Shown here: positions 15,101 to 30,100 of the stretch, piece by piece | Layout of the letters: the number at the start of each line of letters is the position of its first letter | Numbering within the stretch: position 1 is the stretch's first letter | Source: Phytoseiulus persimilis | Taxonomy: Eukaryota > Arthropoda > Arachnida > Mesostigmata > Phytoseiidae | Length of the DNA stretch: 64,000 nucleotides | Direction of reading: 5' to 3' | Assembly (NCBI GenBank): GCA_037576195.1 | Contig: CM075101.1 | Span: 36,642,001 to 36,706,000, forward strand | Notes under the pieces: model-generated | What the model was told of the DNA's origin: nothing | What the model saw: only the letters and a program-made list of their open reading frames with translations | Databases searched by the model: none | Program-made: the position numbers and the translations under genes

Positions 15101-18100
15101 CACGTGCCGCACGCACTCGACGTGAACCACTCGTTTTGAAGCTCGAAAAGGTTTCCGCTTTCGTGATTCAGACACGGCGTCCGCGCCAAGCTCACGAGCT
15201 GAGTCCTGTGTTTTTTTTCCCCCTGACAGGACGAGAAGCGACGCCGAGGAAGAACTCCTGATTGAGTGCTGAGGGCACGCTGGTTCACTTTCGTCAATCA
15301 GCGATTTCTTCGCCTCAGAACCAATAGAGCTTCTCGAGCCTGTATGCGTGAAAAATCGCAACTTTTTCCCACAGCGAACACTTCGACTGACTAGAACACA
15401 GGCGTTGGGCGAATGGAGGCGCAGCCGAACCGGGCGAGCGAAGTGGGCTCGCTGAGCTATTTCTTCGATTCGTCGAGCCAACGGCGGCCGAGGGAGCGAG
15501 CGCGAGATGATACGATTTCGTCACGCAACTCCACCTCAACTCAATCAACGCGTTTATAACCGACCGAGTTTTGTAGAGGCTGGTCAAAATTTCAATTCGA
15601 ATGTTTGAGATGAATCAAGAGGCCATGAGATTGGCAGCCAATGTTCACTGCGTAGGTCGATGTTTATCTCGAACTGGACGTTGGCTCAGATAGGGATTAA
15701 GAATAACGACGAATACCGAATCAATCTCGCGGAAGATGACAACCCCCGCGTGTGGATTGGAATCGATCGAGAAAATCCTGGAAATCGCAAACGCGGTCAT
15801 CTCCACAGGCGAGCGGAGAGATGAGCCCGAGTTGGCTATCTGGCCAGAGATCTCACAGCATCACAGGAGACGGGTGCTCTCCCCAATATCCGTTTTCAGC
15901 CGAAGAACAAGAGGAGCTGGATTGGAGTCCTTCGGCGGTGGGGCTCCGTTGATATCCCGTTCCGTTCTTATTTTTCTCCCTCAGCCGTTCGATGATGCTA
16001 GTAGTTTCCCCGAACTTCCTCGGCGAGGCTCACTTTCCCTCCGGAGAATATCTTATGTTCAGAATCAGGACGAGAGGTCGCTATAGAAGATAGAGAAGGG
16101 CAGGCAGTCGTGGGCGAGCGGGAAGTCGGAGGAAGAGGGAAGCAAGGCAGCGAGCCCGCCAGCTTCTCTCATTAGCTAAGTGCAAGCAGGAACATCCATG
16201 GGAGAGTCTCCCAAGGAGCTCGGGGGCCACGAAAGGAGCCGGGAGGGACGTCGCGGTCGTTGTCGTCGCTGTTCCACCACCCGCCTACCCACCTTCCCGA
16301 GGCGAAGTAGCAAAGAATAAGAAGATACAGTCTCTAAGAACACCAGGCGAAACCGTTCGCCCGAAAACGACCTCTGCGAGACGTCTCGCATACATTCTCA
16401 CATGGTCATCGAACTTCATGTCGATTATATCGTTCTCAAAAACCAACTGCTGGAGCTTCTGAGAAACGTATCCTCTCGCTCAGGAATAGACGCAACCCAA
16501 CGATGCCAAATAGTTGTCATCGTGTTCGGCTCTTCCGTCTTTCTTCTCAAATCGTTGAGCAGTCGAGGTAGCGCTATCAAAGATCGACTCTAACTGACAG
16601 AACAAACAGAACAAATGGATCACGAATGCGCGGACAAACGGAAGGCGCGCGAGCCCACATTTGGTTTACATTACCAACTTTCACCTTATGTGTACTGCGG
16701 ATCGAAAAGCCATCCTCGGCCCGAATCGAAAGACATTTGATCGAGTTTCCCAAACACATACAATGAGCAACGTCTACTCCCGGCAATCTCAACCAGGATA
16801 AACAATGAAATGGTTCGACTACCGTCTCCGAAGAAACCCTCGAAAATCATTATCGGCGCGGGCGACTCTCGTACCGAGCGTCCGCTGTAACGGCTCTGGT
16901 TTAACGACGCTTGGCTTCGTAGGCATCGAGCGTCCCAGCGACCATGGTCGCGCGAATCGGACGACCAGGCGAACACGAAATTAAGCCCCACCGTTAGCTT
17001 CTCCGAGTATTCCCGCATCATCAACGACAGGCGACAGCAAGCCATAAAAATGACGCCTTCCATAAGCAAGCGGCGTTGGTAACAAACAGAGAACGCTGCG
17101 AGCAGAGACGGAAGCGACAAGAAGACGAGGAAGAGAACGACGACGACGCCACCGGAGCAACAAAGTTAACTTTAAATCACTTCGCCACGGCTTCGAGGAG
17201 CAACAAAGGCGCACGCGCCCCATTAGGCGGCCAGACTTCGTTTCAAACGTCCTGTTCGGCGTCTCCGAAAATTTCCCATAACGGCCTCCGAGTCGCTGTC
17301 CACTCCTTCCATGACGCCAATCGTCCGCTGAGGTTTGCGTAACGATTCACCCGTCGCGGCGTTCGCCAGTGACCCTTTCGAGACTACCCTCTCAACACTG
17401 CAGTTGGAAAAAGGCATCTCTTCTGAAGAACAAAGCCCATTGATTGCAGGAGCGTGATCTCGGCGCAAAGTAGATCCGGAACTCCACGGGAGGTTTAGTA
17501 CATCAAACAACGTCCATCTTTCCTCGGGTCAACCCCATGAGTGAGCCATCGTCATGATGATCTTCCTTGCGAAGAATTCCGTCGCATTCACGTAGATGCT
17601 TTCGTAGGATGGTCGACAGTAGTTTCATAATGTCACGGCCAACATCCCAGGAATTTCTAGCGAGTTCTGCAATCGAGCACGCGGCGGCGTTCGCGTCCTG
17701 TGGTTGCGAAGCCACGACCTTCACCTCTTCGCGGTGCACAGGAATCCTGTTGCCCTCATTGTGATCCAACAACGGAGTTTCACATCCGAAACGTTCATGC
17801 CCGCGAGCGAAAGAACGACAGAGAGCCTTGGCGGTGTGAGCTCCGGAGGAATTTATGAGCCGACGGCCTCGCATAATTTGCGTATAAAGCTCACAGTCTG
17901 CAGTCGTTCACGTGCGCACCTTCGGTTTACGGCTGCTGACTGGGTTACGATCGAGTTGCCTCGGTGCTAGATCACAGGCGGGACCGTTTACCAATTGGGT
18001 CGAATTAGTGGAAAAAGTTCCTCATGGTTGAACGAAATTTCACGTCGAAGGATCGGAACGAGGACTCACCTTCTCGCTTTGCTGCATCTGCTTCATCATG

Positions 18101-21100
18101 ATGGAGCGCTTCTTGTCTTTGCACCTCTTGTTCTGGAACCAGACCCTGATCACCCTCGGGGACAATCCGGTCATCTCGACGAGCTGCTCCTTCATCAGCG
18201 CGTCCGGTCTCGGGTTCGCCGCGTAACAGGTTCTCAGGGTGTGGAGCTGCTTCTCGTTGAGCACGGTCCGCACCCTGGTGGGTTTGTGTTCGCCGCCCCT
18301 GCCGCCCTTGTGGCCCTGAGACCGGACAGAGCCGCCGCCCGCACTGCCGCCGCCCCCGCCGCCTCCAGGCCCACCGCCTCCACCACCAGCGCCGTTGCCG
18401 CCGAGAGAGGGGAGCCCGTTTCCGCGGGGACCTACCGATGGGACTGCGTCCGCTGGAATACAAGAAAGAGCGTCGTTTACATCATTGACTCGGTGCACTT
18501 CAGGTCCGGTTCGACCCGAATCCTGGAGAACGCATCCACTCCATGTCTCCGCGCAACTCACAGTGGCTATTCAACCCTGACTTCTTTATGTCACTGAGAC
18601 TTCGTACCGGGGGATATATCACTGTCCCTAGATCCTAACACATCTCGAGACGGGAGGATACCAACAAAAGATTTCAATTTTTTCATGGAAACCGGTGGTA
18701 CCGGATCCGCGGCCACTCTGTGATACAGTTCCAAACCCTGTGTTTCGCATCTGACATCGCAGTTCTTGCTACGTCGGTTCCCGAGAGATCGAAAACCCCC
18801 AGTTTTAAGATGAGAAAAGAAGACAGATTGTTTCGTTCTTCGCGCACAACTTCCGAGCAGTCAGCCACTGCCGCGTATTCGAGTTTCAAAAGATTGAGCC
18901 TCCAGACCGTTCAGAGTAGCCGAGTGAGTTTGCTGTGTGGAGCGAGACTGAGAGAGCGAGAGAAAGACTCATTCAATTCACGCATCGATCGCTTCAAAAT
19001 AATCAGGAGCGATCATCTCATCACTCGTTCCCATCGCTGAACTGATCTGCGTCGGCGAGTTGAGCTGCTAGCCGTGATTAAAGCCGGTTCGAGCTCCTGT
19101 TTCTCGGTCGCTTTCGACGGCTGTCGACGCAGACTTCGGTATCTGGAATTCCATCAAATTTTTGCGCTGCCTTCTGTTAACACTGCGCGTTTCGTTTCTC
19201 AGAGCTTAAAAAAAAAGTGTGAACTTCCACGCATGTCTAAAGTATCTCCGCGGCTGTTGTTCCGTCTGCTGAGTGACTGATAGCCTGTAGAAAGGCTGGT
19301 GAGAAGACCGAGTTTTTTGCTTTGATTCCAGAGCGGTGAGTTTGGGGAACTTGTTGCGTTTCAGGATACCCCATGAGGGCCAATAGCTCCCAGACCGTGA
19401 ACTTTCAACTCTGCGGACAGTTGCAACCGCAAACCAAATGGAAGTGTTCCATCTGCAACCTTGAAGCTTCGCTTCAGGCAGAAGTGACTTGACAACATGG
19501 ACGCGAGAGCTATTATCGAAGTCGATTGAGTTCCCGAACGGGTCGCCGAAAAAGGCAACTGGTCAACAGGAGAAACAAAAGACCGTATACCAAGTAACGC
19601 AGTAGTTTCCCCCGAGCAGCAGCCAGAAGCGGTATTATCTAATCAGCTGGGAGGCAACCGTGCGGTTTGGCGATGCAGTGAAGTCCATCCACCCAGCAGT
19701 CGCCAATCAATGAGCAGCAGTAACCGCGAGAGTATCACGCCATCGTCGATGACAGGAGCCTTCCGACTCGTAGGAAGTGCGTGACCCCACCACGAACACC
19801 AGCAGCACGTTGTTGTCATCGTCGTCGTCGCTTGTGTGCGAAACGCGGGTATGTAGACTCAGGGATACGACCGGCAGACCTATAAGATGACCAATCGCCA
19901 GGTCACGAAAGGCTGCGGTCCTTTCCTGAACTTCTCCCCCTGGTCCACCTTCCTGGCTGTCCAATTCGCAGGAGAGCCTCCACCGCACATCAGAACCTGT
20001 TCCCGTGGTGGTTCACGGGTGTTTGTCCCGAAAAAAGGGTTTTCCGCTGGTTTGGGCCCTGCATGGCTCGAGGCCGGAAATCATCGCGTCCCAGCGTGGC
20101 CGACGACAGTCAACGGCTTCCCCCGAGGAACCAGGGACAGATACTTGGCATAGAATGGCACGAGCATGGCCGATGTTCTTCCGTTACATCCTTCGCTACT
20201 TACGCTTCGGTTCTCGTCTGGCGTATCGTGAGAGAACGCAGCGCTCTCCAGCTCGCAGCGCTCTTTTTCCGAGCTCCGAACGCAGATGGATTGCTTTCAT
20301 TCAAAAATCGCTGGTCCGGGCCCCCTACTCGTCCTCGGGACGGAAGGCGTGCGGCACGGGCTCAGTGGGAGGGCATGAGAAGAAATGGGCAGGAGACCGA
20401 GATGCTCGACCAGGCCGAGGGCACGTGCACGCAGTCGAGCACCGCGAATCGATCGAAAGAAGCTGTCCCGATAAAAATCGACGCTCAATTGATATACTCC
20501 ATGTTGCTGCCGCCGTTGTGGTTCAGTGAATCGAGTTCCTCGAAGGTGCTGAGAAAAATACTTCATCGATTCCGCGCTCACTCATTTGGTTTGAGCTTAC
20601 TCCATCGATCAATCAATTATTCGAGGAACTCCGACCGGAATGAATCCCTCCATCTATCCATGGAAGCGTCATCCGTCCGCATCGTCGTTCGTCGCGTGAG
20701 TTTGGTCGGTGAGCGCTCAGCCCTGCCTAGCTGCCATACGAGCGGTCATTCCAAACTCCCACGAGCATTCAGACACGTGACCGCTCGGAGTTCTGGCTGT
20801 TGATTCGAATCGAGTGACACTGGGTAGGAGAGGGAGCCATCATCAGGTTTCCCTGTTTTTTTTTTCTTGAAATCATTTCGTTAGTAGTGATTTCGAAATC
20901 AACGTTTACCGGGGAGAGCAAACTTCAACAGGGAACCGCTTTGCCACGTTTGACATCTGGCGAAAGTTCGTCTCAGGAGCATCGCTCTCGAGGGAATGTG
21001 GAGTACGCGCTGGCGGACGGGGGAAATGAATAAAAAGAACGCGAAGAGTCATCAGCCTCTGCCATAATCGTTCGTTTGAAGCACTTTGCCAAGTCATTGT

Positions 21101-24100
21101 CATCATGATGCATACCCTCATGGCGGAACACGACGGCAACGACCGCTGCTGCAACTACAGCCACTATAGAACGAATATATGCATGTGTTTTCGTGTCATC
21201 GCGCCAGTGTTGTTTTGGCGGCTGCTGTCTTCAGGGGATCCGTAGGGGGCCGGAGAGATGATGTCTGGCCCCGAAAGTGGCCATCGTTCCAAATGAGCGC
21301 AGCCCAGACCAACCAACCGCCCTCCCGCCCGTTTGCTCCGATGGTCGCCCAGCCAGTGAGCACCAGCAGCAGCAAACGGCGGACCGACATCAGGCGGGCA
21401 TTTCCGCATCCAATCCCCTCCCCTCCAGCCCCTCCCCCCAGCGCCCTCTGTCCCGATGCTCGCCTCCCCTCAAGAAACACTAACAATAAACACGGTAGCC
21501 CAAAGGCCTCTGCCCTCTCCCCGGTCAAAGTGCTTTCCTTTCCACGCCCTCCCCTGGCGTCTGTCGAGAGCTCAGGATCCCATGCCGCTCCCGCCCTGAA
21601 TCGCCTTTGCCCGGCTTGCCCTTCTGGAACCAAACCGAACAGGCCAGCCGGCAGGCAAGCGAACAGCCCATCCACTCAGCCGTCAGGCTACACATCGAGT
21701 GAAGCCTCCAGTGGTAGTCAGCCACCCCGTTGGCGAAGCTACCCGTCTGCTGGCATCGGTTCCCTTCTCCTCCCTCCCTCTCTCGGCCCGGGCCCAACCC
21801 TGCCCCGATCCTCCGTCCCGGTCGGGAGCTTGGTGAGATGGCGTAGCATTAGCGAGTGTTGAATTTAGCTAAAAGCATCCAGTCCCCAGGGGCGGAGAGA
21901 GACAGCCAAGATAAGGAGGGAGAGACCAGTGAGGGTAAGATGGAGGGGAGGGCCTTGCCACTCCGCTGCCCTAGTCGCTCCGAGCCTGTTCGCTGCTTCT
22001 TCCACCACCCTCCAGCGCCGCTCGTCCTCCGTTCACCCAAACGTTGCCGCCGCTGTCGGTGCGGCCGCTACAGCCGCTTCTTCTTGTAGGCTGAACGAAA
22101 GTTCCGCTTCGTCGAAGGGAAGCAAGAAAAAGAGGCGCTCGCCTCCCGCAACGAGCAATTCGGCCGCTTGTCCCCCCCCCCCTTCTGCTCGTCCGCTTCC
22201 TTCTTCACCAAGGAGGTTCTTGCCGTGATTCTGTTTCCCGTTGTTGTTGCTGCTGCTCTTGGCTTCGAGAGGAACAAGATTGCTCTCGTGCTTTTCTGCT
22301 CGCTTGTGGGCTTCGCATTGCCACCTCCACGCCGACCGCGGGCTTCACCGGCGGCTTGGTGGGCCAGAAGGAGCAATCGAGATCATAATGGAGCGGCACC
22401 GTCGAAAAGGCGAAAGAGTGAACGGAGTCACTCAGCTGTCTGCCAATAGGTCAGTAGTCCCTCGTCGAATGTATTCCTTTCGCTCTCGCTCTCCAATTGT
22501 TCCGGAACATACATGTTTCCCCCATGAGGCCGAACTCTCAAGAAGGGCCCCAAGAAGTTCCCGAGGCGTGACTAAGCGATTACAAGAGTCGCCGGGCATT
22601 TAACAGGTTTCAGAGATTGAATGATAAGCCAACTCGTTTCTGAAGCCGATGCGCGGATGAACCAAATTCGAGAAGCATATTCCGCCAGTCGTTCGTCGCT
22701 GACCGTCGAGCTCTGATGAATGCATGTGCATACATCGTAAGGTTCTCCCGACTGATCACCCGGAGCATTGTCTAGACGTACGGAAGAGCGGGCGCGCGAA
22801 TGATCTTCTGAACACGCTCGAAACCAGTAGAAAAAAATCGAGGCGTCTGCCGTTTAGAGGCCCGCGTCAGCCAGATTTAACCAGCCGAGAAACCGACCAA
22901 CCGGCGGAGGCATGATAAGATAGGCGAATTTGCAAAGACACCACCACAAACACCGAACATAGGATCGGAGACACCTTAGCCCTCGTCTTCGTCGCCGACG
23001 ACTGCAGCCGAGTCCTGTTCAGAAAATAAGAGAAGCGGCCGCCGCCTGAAGTACAAGCAGGCGAGTAAGCAAGCCAGCGCGGGAGTGAGGACCGAGCGGA
23101 TGGAGGTGATAGAGCAACAATCTTGCAGAGCTTACTTGGCTCGCAGACTGCGAGATAACAGAGGGTGAAATAACGTTTTTTTTTTTTTCGTTTCGATGAG
23201 ATAAGGCAGGAACCGACATCAAACATTCGATTCGAAGAGAGTCTGGAGCTGCTGGGAGTCGCAGCTGAAGAAACGAACAGGACGCGGCAGAAACTAGTAA
23301 CACTGGATATTTAGTCGAACCCGCGGTTTGTGGTCAGCTGAACGGCGTCTATTAGGAATATGGTTCTGTAAAGCGTTGTATAAACAAGGTGCACACGAGG
23401 GGAGAGCCGGGGTGAATGTGTCCGTCAAAGATTTGATCTGATCGAGAAGCATCGACTGAATGCCAGTCGGCCGAAGAGAACAGAACAGGTCTGACAATTT
23501 CACGAACCCCGCACGGTTTGATGCCCGTTCGAACGGAGCAGTATGTCGAACAAACACATTTCAGCCGAGGAACAGGGTCACGTTAGCGCTCCTTTCAACT
23601 AGCCAATAAGCCGATTCGGTAACAAGCGTCCAGGTAGAGGGAGCAATGTAATTCACGTCAGAATCAAGCCGAACAGCAGCTTTCAATTTTTTGACAGATG
23701 GTTTTGACCGAGCGAACGCATTAAGGTTCTGAATCGGGCGCAACAACATCGCTGTAGCCACCGTCGCCGAGGCAAGCGAGTGAAATCGCAGCTGTCTGTC
23801 TATCTCTCCGTTACCCTTCAAAGCGATTCTCCACTCCGCTCAGGTGACCTTCACTAGACGAGAAACGTCCAACCCGAAATGCCATCTTGAAAGCAGTGCT
23901 TTCCCAAGACTTGGGCCCATGCTACCATGGGATCGGTGTGAGAATTCGGCGTTTGAGTCTTCCGCCTCCAGGAATCCGACTCAACACAGTGCTTGACAAA
24001 TTCAATGACACCGCTATTAACACCGAACACCGTCAGGCTGCGCGGTTGGCTGCGTCGCTGATCTGGCAATCGGAACGGAATTGATAGATAAGGAGAGGGT

Positions 24101-27100
24101 CCGAAAAGAGGAATGGAGAGATTACATGGAAGCACGTTGACACATTTATAGACATAGTGATAATATGCGCCCAGCACTCTTGCACCAACAATTGATCGGA
24201 CACGATTGTCGCATAGAAATTGCTTTCGATGACAGTCGAGCCCCAGCAGCCGGAGCTTCGGACGCGCGGGCGGCTGCCGAGAGCGAAGCGTAAAAAGCAG
24301 GTCTAGCGAGCACATGCCAATGTTTCGAGTGACAGCGGCTGCATGGTACAAGGTTCTCGATACGATGGGATGTTTCAGTTGTCGTGTATTGTTAAAACAT
24401 TAACGAATCAGCAGAAGCAACGATGCGAAGTTTGCCACGGCTCCCGATAATGCTTTCCCTACTCGAAATCTGAGTAAGGGGTTGTAAATCCTTCGTCTAT
24501 CTCCCAGCTCCTCCGGTTTTCTCGACAGTTCACTTCACTGTTCTCCCCCAACGCCGAAAGACTGTTCTAAAGTTTCAGCCTCTACCTGAAGAGCGGCTCC
24601 CAAGATCGAAAGGAGGCAGATTGATCATTGAAGCGATGTCCCGAGAAAATCTCTATTGAAACTTCAGTGCTGATAACGGAGGTGCTGTCGTATACATGAT
24701 GTCGATGATGATCAGATCATCAGTGAGGCCCTACAACACCTCGAGCCAGGAATGATGTTCACAATGCCGATGATCATCAAACACATTAGAGACAGTGTTT
24801 GCTCGGAGCATATGGTTCGAACGTAGAATCCGCGCAGTTCATCGTAGAGAGCGCCCGAAGAAACTGGAGTGCATCTGCTCTTCGTTGTCGTTCTTGTCAT
24901 CATAGAGCGTGTATGCGCACTCGATGAAAATTCGAGGTGTTGATGTTGGCTGAGATGCGACGTATTCGGAAGTGAGCAAAGCATCCCACGTGAGGTTTTG
25001 ACAGTACATACTCTACATGGATGTTTGCCGAGTCGGCCATGGAGCTATCGGTTTCGAGTTAAAGACGAGACGCTTTCGCTGGAGCGGCGTTCGAGCACAC
25101 CACCGTCGGGCGAGGGGATGATGAACTTAGAATGATCGAGCTGGAGAGAAGCAACTAGCTCAGAGAGGAGTGTGTAAATATTTGCGGCATCTGAACCAAC
25201 AGAGCCGGTGGGCTCGAGGGTTCATTCATGAGTGGCGGTTGGTTCGATGATTCGCCGCATCGAGAGCTTTTCACACCTCTGGAAGGAACGGCGAGCGAGA
25301 TTGGAAGCAGAAACTCACGGATTCCTACAAAGCGTCGACCGAGCGCTCGCTATGAAATGGGCGGCCCGACCCAATTAGATGGAGAAATGCGCGGTTGCCG
25401 GTCTGAACGGAGAGGTTTCGAAACCTCCCGCACTGGAAGGGTTCCGTCTTAATAATCGGATTAAGCAGCCACCTCTGCGACTGGGGCCCTGCACCATCGA
25501 GAGGGAGGGGCGGGGCGGGGAGGCTAACGCGACTCATCCCCACACGTACGCTGTGCAGCGTCGAGTCCCAGCTCAAGCAACCGTGTATGTGAGTGAATGA
25601 GTGGGTGAGCGCGTGCGTGCGTGCATGCATGCGAGCGCGTGAGTGAGGATGTGTATCTCGGAGTCGCACATACTCGTTCCCACACTACCGACGGACGGGA
25701 CACTGCATTCTGTACGCGCATGGACTGGCGTAGGGCGGCGGGCCGCGTTGAGGGCCGGGCGGGCACTGAGAACTGAATGAGCCCATGATGTTATTTCAAT
25801 AAAAGCAGACAGCGTGTCGTTCGTTGGTCGAACAGGCGGCCAGTCTTGCCTACTCATCGCGACAGCAGGAGCATCGCTTGTTGGTGGGCTGGCTCAGTTC
25901 GCCTACCAACCGGCTGTAGACACGGTCAGGCTTCAGTGTAGCACCCTCCCTCACGCTCTTCTCAGCGTCGCAGGCGAACTGGCCTTCGAGTAAACTGGCG
26001 AGTGAACAAACGGGCGGCGGGCCAGCTCAGCCCGGGGCTCTAACGAGTTCTACGTGACGCGAGATCGACGATGACTCGTCAGCAGGCCGCGACAAGCCAC
26101 TCTTCTGGTCACCCGGTCCGACGTGGTTGGAGCTCGCTCGGCATGTGAGCTCTCCGCGCGTCGTTTCCCACCATATTCCTGAGGCCGGCGGGTAGGAAGA
26201 AAGAGTTTCCCGTTTGCGGAGAACCTCGAATCTGATGAGGACGGAAACGCTTCCGACACGAGCGTGTTCACGGCGTTCTCTATGTACATTTTGATTCGGC
26301 GGGGTCATAGAAAACAACTTCAAGTTGAAACCCAAGCTGTCAGGGTGCCATGATTCGAGTTCCGAAAGAGTAGCTCGGTAAACTCACGGTCGACAGCTCA
26401 GCGACGGTAGAACACGCACGATGCATCACCCGACCTAGGATGAGCTTGTAATTCGTTTCGAAAGACAGTGAATGAAAGCTGACTGTGTGGCGGACCCGAC
26501 ACGTATCGTGTGTACTTTACGTCAGATCCGCGCCGAGGCAAGATACGCGATCGTCGTGATTTACGGACGAGCTCTTCGGTCGCTTCCAGATTATTTACTG
26601 AATATCAGAACAGCCCCGGCGTCCGGAAGGAGCAATGAAGCGTCCCGTGAAGTTTCTTGTATCGGATGGAGTCTGATTCAAATGCGACCAGCAGGGTTCT
26701 CCCTGGCGAGAATTGGGAATACTCTAGCCGAGATAGTGAAGTCCATCGGCTCGTCTTATCGCGACCACACCACCATCGACGGCAGCAACGGCAGCGACCG
26801 ATCGAACAGCTTCGTCTCTGCCTCGCCGTCAACTGCTCCTCGAGCTCAAAGAAGATGTGTTCCATTCTCATCCAACAGAAAATCTTCATCGGAACCTCCC
26901 ATCCATGTCCCCATTGGATCGGAGTTGAGTCTCCGCTCCGCACACTGCGTGAGCGCTCCCAAACGGCACTCTGATCCCGCTCCAGCAGCCGCAATGAAGG
27001 ATCAGAAGTTTCGGAAACGGAAAGCTCGGGTTCGGACCGGAGCTCGGGGACCTTGTTCGGGGAAGAGGCATCGATATCGCACCATGGTTGATCGCCGGTC

Positions 27101-30100
27101 GTCAGCCAGGGTGTTTTGGAGATGGGCGCAGTTCGCGTGTTCGCCCAGCTCTGTGTCTTATCTTAAACATCATCGCCTGCTAACAAAACTCGCTCCAAAA
27201 ACACGATGAATCGCCGACGGGAGGACTCAATTCAGGTGTGAAGCAGCAGCACACTCGTCGGGGCGCTCACGCACATGCCGCCATGGAGCTCGACGGCACA
27301 ACTGATTGATAAAGACGATTTGAGCAGAGCTGGACGTCCCCGGTACGCATCTTGCCTCCAATATCCCGAATTAATTTCATTTGTTGAGTTGTGTGACACG
27401 AGCGCTCGAGACAGATGCGCAACCGACAACGGTACGATAGCGGGTCGGAGCTCTGGGACAGAGTCGAAGAATCGAGCGGACACAAGGCCCGAGAATCGCT
27501 GCCCGTCGAGCTCTAGCTCCCACCATGGATGAGCAATCTCCGAGATTGGCACAGCTCAAGATACTCGTTCCGCAAGTCTCTCCGATTCTCTGAGCTCCGC
27601 TATCTTCGTCACTCGGCAACTTGTACGTTCAACAATGGACCGAGCGTTATTAGCTGATTTAATTCCACACCTCCCGTCCGGCATAATATCTTCCCTCTCG
27701 ATTAAGTGCTCTCGGAGACACAGCATCGTTTGTCACGCTTGGGACAGCCAGCCCGACCGACCGACCGACCGATGCACAAACACTCACAAAGCCTTCGGTG
27801 TGGAATGGGGGGTTTATTTGCCATACTAATCCAGGATCGGAGAAGTAGGCGTCGCCGACCGCCAACAACTGGGAGGTTACGACCACGAGGACGACCGCAA
27901 CCCAGATCACAATGGAGTTAATACCGAGCGAGCAATTTAGATGCCGCGGTCACGCGAAGTCATCACAACCAACCTCTGTTGTGTTGAAGTTTGTCTCTAA
28001 GTCGACGCTATCGAAACGAAAGCTTTCCACGAGTGGAAACCTTCTCCGAGAAGACGGTCTCTATTTTCGACAGTGTTTGTTGTTGATCGTATCGGAGACT
28101 TCTCAAGACATTTTCAGAATCGACACATCGGAACAGTGCACCCGAAAGGGCGCTAAAGTGACAGATTCGGTTTGACGAGTCACAGACCTTCCAGCTCCAT
28201 GGGAAGAGAGGCGCTACGGTTCCGACCGACGGTCATTCTCCGGTTTTCGACCCGCAGTGCCGAACCTATCTTCGTTGTTTTCGGCAGCATCGGGTTCGAT
28301 ATTTCTGCGCTTCTGAACGCTACCCCACGAATCGTGGGCCGTGAATTGGGTAAACTCTGCCAACGGGGTTCCTCTCCGCCTGGAATTCGTCTCGTACATC
28401 AGCGAACTAGATCGTCTATCGCACCCTTGCCTAGTCGCCTGTTGTTACTTAGAGGATCATTGGGTGGATTTTGGGGTCGGTCGCGTGTGTCGTCGAGTCG
28501 ACGAAGAACCTCCGCGATAATACCTCTCGGAAATCCCGAAATCTGTCAATTGGCTGTCCACAACTGCCATTCCCATATTAGCCTCTTTTTCCTTTCTCCT
28601 CCCCATCTGGGTCCCACCTGTCCGCTCCCAGGCGAAATTCGCTCCCGTTGCCTGCCTTCACGCTGACGCTGGCCAAAATCTCCTACAGCCATAAAGCTAA
28701 GCAGATTAGAGCGACTTCATTCTGAAGCAGTCTGGGTGGTCGACTGCTTCCCTGTCCCGGCTGGCTCGTTCGCTTGCGCGCGACTAAGTAAGTAAGCTTC
28801 TGCTCGGTTCACTTTATCCACAACGCCCACGCGCTATCTACCTTTCCACCCGATGTCGGGCGGTGCGCCCCCACGTCGAGGAATCCGCCGATTTCCAGCC
28901 GCGAGATCCGTAAACGCAATCAGATTCAAAACCAATTTTCGCACTTTGAGAGCGCCGATCGAACTTTGAGCGATAACTGTCACGTTTTGAAGACGACCTG
29001 GAATATGGCGAGCATCAAGTGGAACCGAGAAAAGAAAGGTGATGACTCACTCAGTTCGCTTTTAACCGAAGAATAGACAACCGAAGAGCCGTGCGTGGAG
29101 TCGTCGGAGTAGTACTGGTTCATGTCGTTGTTGCTCGCGGTGGTTTTCGACGGCGAAAGGGGCATCGGGGACTGCGGCGTCTCTTGTTTAAGTTCCGTGC
29201 TCACACCGACACCCCCCACCAGGCCGCCCACCCCTAAAACGTCGTGATCCGCTTTACAGAACAACTCATCTTCCCGAATGGCGAATTCGTCACCTGGAAA
29301 ATGGCAATGCGTCTCTTATGAATAGGCGATCCAGGATCCGCGAATTCTCGATCCACCGGAGACGAAGTTCTCAGAACCGGATGCTACGATAGAATCAGAC
29401 TGGTGAAAATTTTCCACTTACCGGGTATGAGTTGTCTCGAACATGCGATGCACCGAAAGCAGTCGATGTGGAATATCTTCCCTCGTGCTCTCATCACAAA
29501 ATCACTACGACTAAAACTCAAACCACATTTCGAGCACTTGGCGCCAAATAACCTGAAATGTTATCAAGAAGAGATAAGCTTTCGCGTCGTTGCATACAAC
29601 AGTCGCGTCTGGTCTCCTCGACGCTTTCCCAACCCGTCGAATCACTCGGTATGTAGCATGCGTTTGGATGTTTCTCTTGGGTTTCCACATTCCGACGAGA
29701 AGGATTTGGATTCATCCATAAGATCAGCTTCACTCATTCTGGAGGCGGCATTCGTTGTTCAGCAACGAACTCCGCGCGACCGCCCAAGGCTGATATTCGA
29801 GATTCTGAGCGGGCAGCGCACAAACATAAACAGCCCCGGGTTGAATACGCCTACGGCACATTTGGTTCGAGGTTGAAACCTCCCAACATGAGTGGAGAGT
29901 CCTTACGCAAATATCGCGCTGACTTGGTCAGAATCGCAGTCGACACCGACTACCATCTTCGAAAGTCAGGTATCCCATGCTTCCTCGTTCGCAAGCGCCT
30001 GTGACGGCGGGAGACAGTGATCAGACAGTCTCCTTCATCTGCTCTCCTGCGTCGCCGTCTTTTTTTCCTGACCGCTCAGGGTTGGCAGCTCTCATGTTAG

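Noticed and set aside
20063-20803. 246-codon plus-strand ORF in islet intron 4
   Set aside because: Arg/Ser-rich with no motif, overlapping other long frames. Treated as a chance ORF.
21179-21862. 227-codon Pro/Ser-rich ORF
   Set aside because: Arises from C-rich low-complexity sequence. No domain and no splice support.
26472-27209. 245-codon plus-strand ORF in islet intron 4
   Set aside because: No recognisable domain. Overlapping frames on the other strand are also long, as expected by chance in GC-balanced DNA.
29023-29050. Extension of the islet linker ORF past the exon 4 donor
   Set aside because: The frame stays open, but a consensus GTGAGT donor is present and only the spliced form joins the homeodomain exon in phase.
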